Shown here: positions 7,331-10,123 of the stretch, piece by piece
Layout of the letters: each line of letters opens with the position of its first letter
Position numbering within the stretch: the first letter of the stretch is position 1
Assembly (NCBI GenBank): GCA_903827085.1
Contig: CAIKHC010000072.1
Location: 1-10,123 of the forward strand
Length of the DNA stretch: 10,123 nucleotides
Direction of reading: 5' to 3'
Source: an uncultured Candidatus Nemicrothrix sp.
Lineage (GTDB): Bacteria > Actinomycetota > Acidimicrobiia > Acidimicrobiales > Acidimicrobilacustridaceae
Position numbers and translations under genes: made by a program
The notes under the pieces: model-generated
Database searches by the model: none
Seen by the model: the letters and a program-made list of their open reading frames with translations, nothing else
Told to the model about the DNA's origin: nothing

Positions 7331-7386
7331 GGGGTTTCGCACTCACCCACCGATTCAGCCAAGAAACCCCAGTTCAGACCGGGTTT
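7331..7386 (-). repeat. Alternative AAACCC/GGGGTTTC hairpin arms in the proS-rimP gap
   Basis: Read on the minus strand there are three complementary arms in succession: A, AAACCC (7381-7386); B, GGGGTTTC (7363-7370); C, GAAACCCC (7331-7338). B can pair with A (6 bp, 10-nt loop) or perfectly with C (8 bp, 24-nt loop), but not with both. A shorter GTTTC (7318-7322) could also pair with the GAAAC of C. The layout is that of a switchable RNA structure, but it may simply be a compound structure in the proS 3' untranslated region. Confidence 0.4.
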
Positions 7387-7388
7387 TG

Positions 7389-7417
7389 GCTCGTATCAGT
7401 GCGGGCTCAATACGAGC
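7389..7417 (-). repeat. Inverted repeat overlapping the proS stop codon
   Basis: GCTCGTAT (7389-7396) and ATACGAGC (7410-7417) form a perfect 8-bp stem with a 13-nt loop. The left-hand arm of the RNA encodes the last ProRS residues and the stop codon TGA lies in the loop. On the minus strand the stem is followed by A and C residues rather than a U-tract, so it is not a standard intrinsic terminator. It may protect the 3' end of the proS mRNA or act as a U-less terminator; function is inferred only. Confidence 0.5.
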
Positions 7418-8819
7418 GGGCGACGATCGCAATGGCGCCGTCGGCGTTATCCGAGGCCGGCAGCGAGCCATCGGGCATCACGAGGCAGCGCACCGTGACA
7501 CTTGATTTCGCCAGTTCGGCTTCGCCATCGGTGCCCAGGCTTGCCCAAGGGATTCGGGCCCACCCAGTGGCGGCGGCTTCAGCGGCTTCACGAATAGAGG
7601 AGACATCGACCGTGCGCGAGTTGCGACGATCGGTGGCCTCGGCAAGGAGTTGGGCCTGACCGGCATCAAGAGTGGCGGCAACAGTGGCTGCGATGCCATT
7701 GAGTGCAACTGCATCCTTTGCGCCGGTGAAACGGTTGGCGAGGGTGACGACCCCTTCGGTCAGATCTCGGGGACCAAGTTCGAGGCGAACCGGAACACCC
7801 TTGAGTTCCCAATCAGTCGCGCGACGACCCATTGAGGTTTCGACGCGCACATCGAGTTCGACTCGTACGCCAGCATCGGCGAGTTCTTCGGCGAGTGTTC
7901 GGCAACGTTCGATGACGGCGTCGTCATCACGAACGGCAAGCACAACAACCTGCACTGGCGCGAGGGCTGGCGGGATGCGCAAGCCGTTGTCGTCGCCGTG
8001 ACACATGATGAGTCCGCCGACCATGCGCGTGGAAACTCCCCACGAAGTTGTCCATGCATGTTGCTGCGTACCTTCATTGTCGAGGTACTGAATGTCGAAC
8101 GCCTTTGCGAAGTTCTGACCGAGTTCATGACTCGTGCCCATTTGCAACGCTTTTCCATCGCCCATCATTGCTTCGCATGTCATCGTGTTCGTTGCGCCAG
8201 CAAAGCGTTCCTTTGCAGTCTTACGACCAACAACGACGGGCATAGCAAGAACGTCGTGCATGAATGACTCGTAGACCTCGTGCAGAATTCGTTCGGCGTA
8301 CTGGCGACCGTCAACTTCACTGACGTGTGCGGTGTGGCCTTCTTGCCAAAGGAACTCGCTTGTGCGCAGAAAGACTCGCGGGCGAAGTTCCCAACGAACA
8401 ACGTTGGCCCACTGATTCAACAACAGTGGAAGATCGCGATAGCTCTGTACCCACTTGGCCATGAACTCGCCGATAACTGTTTCCGATGTCGGACGAACCA
8501 CAACTGGCTCTTCAAGTTCCTTGCCACCAGCAACGGTGACGACTGCGAGTTCGGGACTGAAACCTTCGACGTGCTCGGCTTCGCGCTTGAGGTAGCTCTC
8601 GGGGATGAACAACGGGAAGTAGGCGTTCTTGGCACCGGCGCGCTTGATGCGACGATCGACCTCGGCCTGCATCTGTTCCCAGATTGAATAGCCATAGGGA
8701 CGGATGACCATCGTGCCGCGCACCGGACCGTTATCGGCCAGTTCCGCCTTGGCAACGATGTCTTGGTACCAGCGGGGAAAATCTTCGGACTGCGGGGTGA
8801 GAACAGGAGCCTTAGCCAT
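7407..8819 (-). CDS. proS: Prolyl-tRNA synthetase, archaeal/eukaryotic-type (class II)
   Basis: ProRS activates proline with ATP and loads it onto tRNA-Pro in the cytoplasm. The 470-residue protein is the short type without the inserted editing domain of the E. coli enzyme. Visible landmarks are the RPTSE loop (109-113), class II motif 2 (RWELRPRVFLRTSEF, about 142-156, then WQEGHTAH), and motif 3 (CHGDDNGLRIPPALAP, about 273-288). An anticodon-binding domain follows (from about 289), then a C-terminal domain ending in ARSY. A C-terminal tyrosine is a known feature of this ProRS type; in the Thermus enzyme it reaches toward the active site. The cysteines that bind zinc in the Thermus-like C-terminal domain are mostly missing here; only one Cys (VRCLV) remains. 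The ATG start has no Shine-Dalgarno but has a TAGCAT hexamer 8 nt upstream. It lies 52 nt downstream of ispG. An inverted repeat overlaps its stop codon. Confidence 0.96.
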   Translation of the reverse strand: MAKAPVLTPQSEDFPRWYQDIVAKAELADNGPVRGTMVIRPYGYSIWEQMQAEVDRRIKRAGAKNAYFPLFIPESYLKREAEHVEGFSPELAVVTVAGGKELEEPVVVRPTSETVIGEFMAKWVQSYRDLPLLLNQWANVVRWELRPRVFLRTSEFLWQEGHTAHVSEVDGRQYAERILHEVYESFMHDVLAMPVVVGRKTAKERFAGATNTMTCEAMMGDGKALQMGTSHELGQNFAKAFDIQYLDNEGTQQHAWTTSWGVSTRMVGGLIMCHGDDNGLRIPPALAPVQVVVLAVRDDDAVIERCRTLAEELADAGVRVELDVRVETSMGRRATDWELKGVPVRLELGPRDLTEGVVTLANRFTGAKDAVALNGIAATVAATLDAGQAQLLAEATDRRNSRTVDVSSIREAAEAAATGWARIPWASLGTDGEAELAKSSVTVRCLVMPDGSLPASDNADGAIAIVARSY

Positions 8820-8827
8820 GGGAGCCG

Positions 8828-8856
8828 ATGCTAGGCGACGCCCTCTTCACCCTCAG
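8828..8856 (-). promoter_or_regulatory. Candidate proS promoter, possibly leaderless
   Basis: In the 52-nt ispG-proS gap the minus strand carries TAGCAT (8828-8833), matching TANNNT, and 17 nt upstream CTGAGG (8851-8856), which shares the TGA core of the TTGACA -35 consensus. The -10-like box ends 8 nt before the proS ATG and there is no Shine-Dalgarno in that 8-nt stretch (CGGCTCCC). The arrangement fits a promoter starting transcription at or very near the start codon. It is a pattern match only. Confidence 0.4.
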
Positions 8857-8871
8857 CGAGGTTGCGCTCAC

Positions 8872-10101
8872 TCAGTCGATCTTGCGAATGATCTGAATTC
8901 GCTCTTCAGCGTTATTGGCGTCGTCACCCTTGTCATCGAGCAACGCCATGCGATCGGCTTCGGCTTCGGCCGCCGCTCCTTCGTCCTTGCGGCGAAGCGC
9001 TTCTTCGACTCCCCCATCGGCAATGATCTGCGCCCACTCGACGAGGGATTCGACCATCTCGGATTCGGGCACAACCTTGACGACTTCACCCTTGACGAAC
9101 AAGTGGCCGCGCTTTCGGCCAGCGGCGATTCCGAGGTCGGCTTCGCGAGCTTCGCCTGGTCCATTCACAACACAGCCCATGACGGCGACTTGGATGGGAA
9201 TGTTCAAGCCCGTGAGCGCTTCTTGCGCTCGGGCAGCAACGTCAATGACATCGACTTCGGCACGTCCACATGACGGGCATGCAATGAGATCGAGCCCGCG
9301 CCGTTCACGCAGACCAAGGCTTTCGAGCAACCAACGACCAGCGCGCACTTCTTCCACCGGATCGGCAGTGAGCGAATATCTGATGGTGTCGCCGATTCCT
9401 TCGGCCAACAACGTGGCCATGCCGGCAGTTGCTTTTACGAGTCCTGCAGGAGGTGGGCCCGCCTCGGTGACACCAAGATGCAGCGGATAGTCGACCGTGT
9501 CGGCAAGCAATCGGTACGCATCAATCATCAATGCCACGTTCGATGCCTTGACCGAAATCTTTACGTTGTCGAAACCGACCTCTTCGAAATATGCGAGTTC
9601 GCGCTTGGCTGATTCGACCATTGCTTCGGCGGTGACTTTGCCGCCGTACTTCTCATACAACTCGGGATCGAGCGAGCCACCGTTCACGCCAATACGAATC
9701 GGGATGCCGCGGTCTTTCGCCTCGAGCGCAACCGCCTTGATGTGTTCGGGTCGGCGAATATTGCCGGGGTTCAAGCGCAAACCTTGAACGCCCGCTTCCA
9801 TCGCTTCAAGCGCTCGTCGGTACTGATGATGAATGTCGGCAATGATCGGCAGCGGCGAACGCGGAACAATGTGCGCAAGTCCTTCGGCGGACTCTTGTTC
9901 ATTGCACGTGCAGCGCACGATGTCGCAGCCGGCACCAGCAAGTGCATAGATCTGTTGCAGCGTGCCTTCGACGTCGGCCGTCTTGGTGGTCGTCATCGAC
10001 TGGATCGTGATCGGCGCGCCACCACCCACGGCAACATCGCCAACATGCAACTGCCGGGTTGCACGTCGCGGATATCGGGTCTGGGGGGAAAGCTCGCTCA
10101 C
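8872..10101 (-). CDS. ispG: 4-hydroxy-3-methylbut-2-en-1-yl diphosphate synthase (IspG/GcpE)
   Basis: IspG reductively converts 2-C-methyl-D-erythritol 2,4-cyclodiphosphate to HMBPP, the penultimate step of the cytoplasmic MEP isoprenoid pathway, using a [4Fe-4S] cluster. The 409-residue protein has the expected two-part layout: an N-terminal TIM-barrel region (QSMTTTKT near residues 34-41, ADIHH at 88-92, LRLNPGNI at 108-115) and a C-terminal cluster domain. The cluster ligands are visible as ACPSCGR (C275, C278), MGC (C310) and E317 in NGPGE. Length is normal for the bacterial family. The start is GTG at 10101; no Shine-Dalgarno precedes it, but a TAACCT hexamer lies 7 nt upstream, so the mRNA may be leaderless. 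A charged, Ala/Glu-rich C-terminal extension (about residues 365-409) looks lineage-specific. In actinobacteria ispG usually follows dxr and a site-2 protease gene; those would lie beyond the window edge. Identity is secure. Confidence 0.97.
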   Translation of the reverse strand: MSELSPQTRYPRRATRQLHVGDVAVGGGAPITIQSMTTTKTADVEGTLQQIYALAGAGCDIVRCTCNEQESAEGLAHIVPRSPLPIIADIHHQYRRALEAMEAGVQGLRLNPGNIRRPEHIKAVALEAKDRGIPIRIGVNGGSLDPELYEKYGGKVTAEAMVESAKRELAYFEEVGFDNVKISVKASNVALMIDAYRLLADTVDYPLHLGVTEAGPPPAGLVKATAGMATLLAEGIGDTIRYSLTADPVEEVRAGRWLLESLGLRERRGLDLIACPSCGRAEVDVIDVAARAQEALTGLNIPIQVAVMGCVVNGPGEAREADLGIAAGRKRGHLFVKGEVVKVVPESEMVESLVEWAQIIADGGVEEALRRKDEGAAAEAEADRMALLDDKGDDANNAEERIQIIRKID

Positions 10102-10108
10102 GGTGATG

Positions 10109-10114
10109 AGGTTA
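10109..10114 (-). promoter_or_regulatory. Candidate -10 hexamer for a leaderless ispG mRNA
   Basis: On the minus strand TAACCT fits the TANNNT -10 consensus common in actinobacteria and ends 7 nt before the GTG start of ispG. No purine-rich ribosome binding site lies between them. This spacing would place transcription initiation at or next to the start codon. The -35 region lies outside the window, so the promoter cannot be fully judged. Confidence 0.4.
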
Positions 10115-10123
10115 GGGCTACGG

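Noticed and set aside
8855..8868. AGCG/CGCT inverted repeat in the ispG-proS gap as a terminator
   Set aside because: The stem is only 4 bp and there is no T-tract, so it is not distinguishable from chance.

Overview
The window is a compact, single-direction block of eight housekeeping genes, all on the minus strand. In transcription order (high to low coordinate) they are ispG, proS, rimP, nusA, infB, rbfA, truB and ribF. All eight reading frames look intact, with no frameshifts, mobile elements, tRNA or rRNA genes, CRISPR arrays or foreign-looking segments. The order ispG-proS-rimP-nusA-infB-rbfA-truB-ribF, the archaeal/eukaryotic-type ProRS, the long Ala/Pro/Gly-rich IF2 N-terminus, GTG/TTG starts and moderately high GC point to a member of the Actinomycetota. 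A compact lineage such as Acidimicrobiia is my guess from gene order, not proven by the sequence.

Region by region: 8872-10101 carries ispG, a late step of the MEP isoprenoid pathway. Next is proS (7407-8819). Both genes lack a Shine-Dalgarno sequence and have a TANNNT -10-like hexamer 7-8 nt before the start codon, so both may be made as leaderless mRNAs. A 241-nt gap (7166-7406) follows, rich in inverted repeats and holding a textbook minus-strand intrinsic terminator at 7231-7265. It leads into the translation/transcription-factor operon rimP-nusA-infB-rbfA-truB-ribF.

Within that operon genes are tightly packed. rimP and nusA overlap, rbfA and truB overlap by GTGA, and ribF most likely starts 13 nt after the truB stop. 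A 130-nt gap between nusA and infB, where ylxR normally sits, holds no credible gene but two hairpins. A 56-nt gap between infB and rbfA stands where many actinobacteria carry ylxP. nrnA, often found between rbfA and truB, is also absent.

Functionally, RimP, IF2 and RbfA act in 30S maturation and initiation, TruB modifies tRNA U55, NusA controls elongation, termination and antitermination, ProRS charges tRNA-Pro, RibF makes FMN/FAD and IspG feeds isoprenoid synthesis. I see no undescribed system. The points worth a second look are regulatory (leaderless starts, a possible attenuator before rimP, hairpins in place of ylxR) and protein-level (IF2 repeats, charged tails on RimP and NusA, an altered PTAN motif in RibF, loss of the zinc-site cysteines in ProRS).
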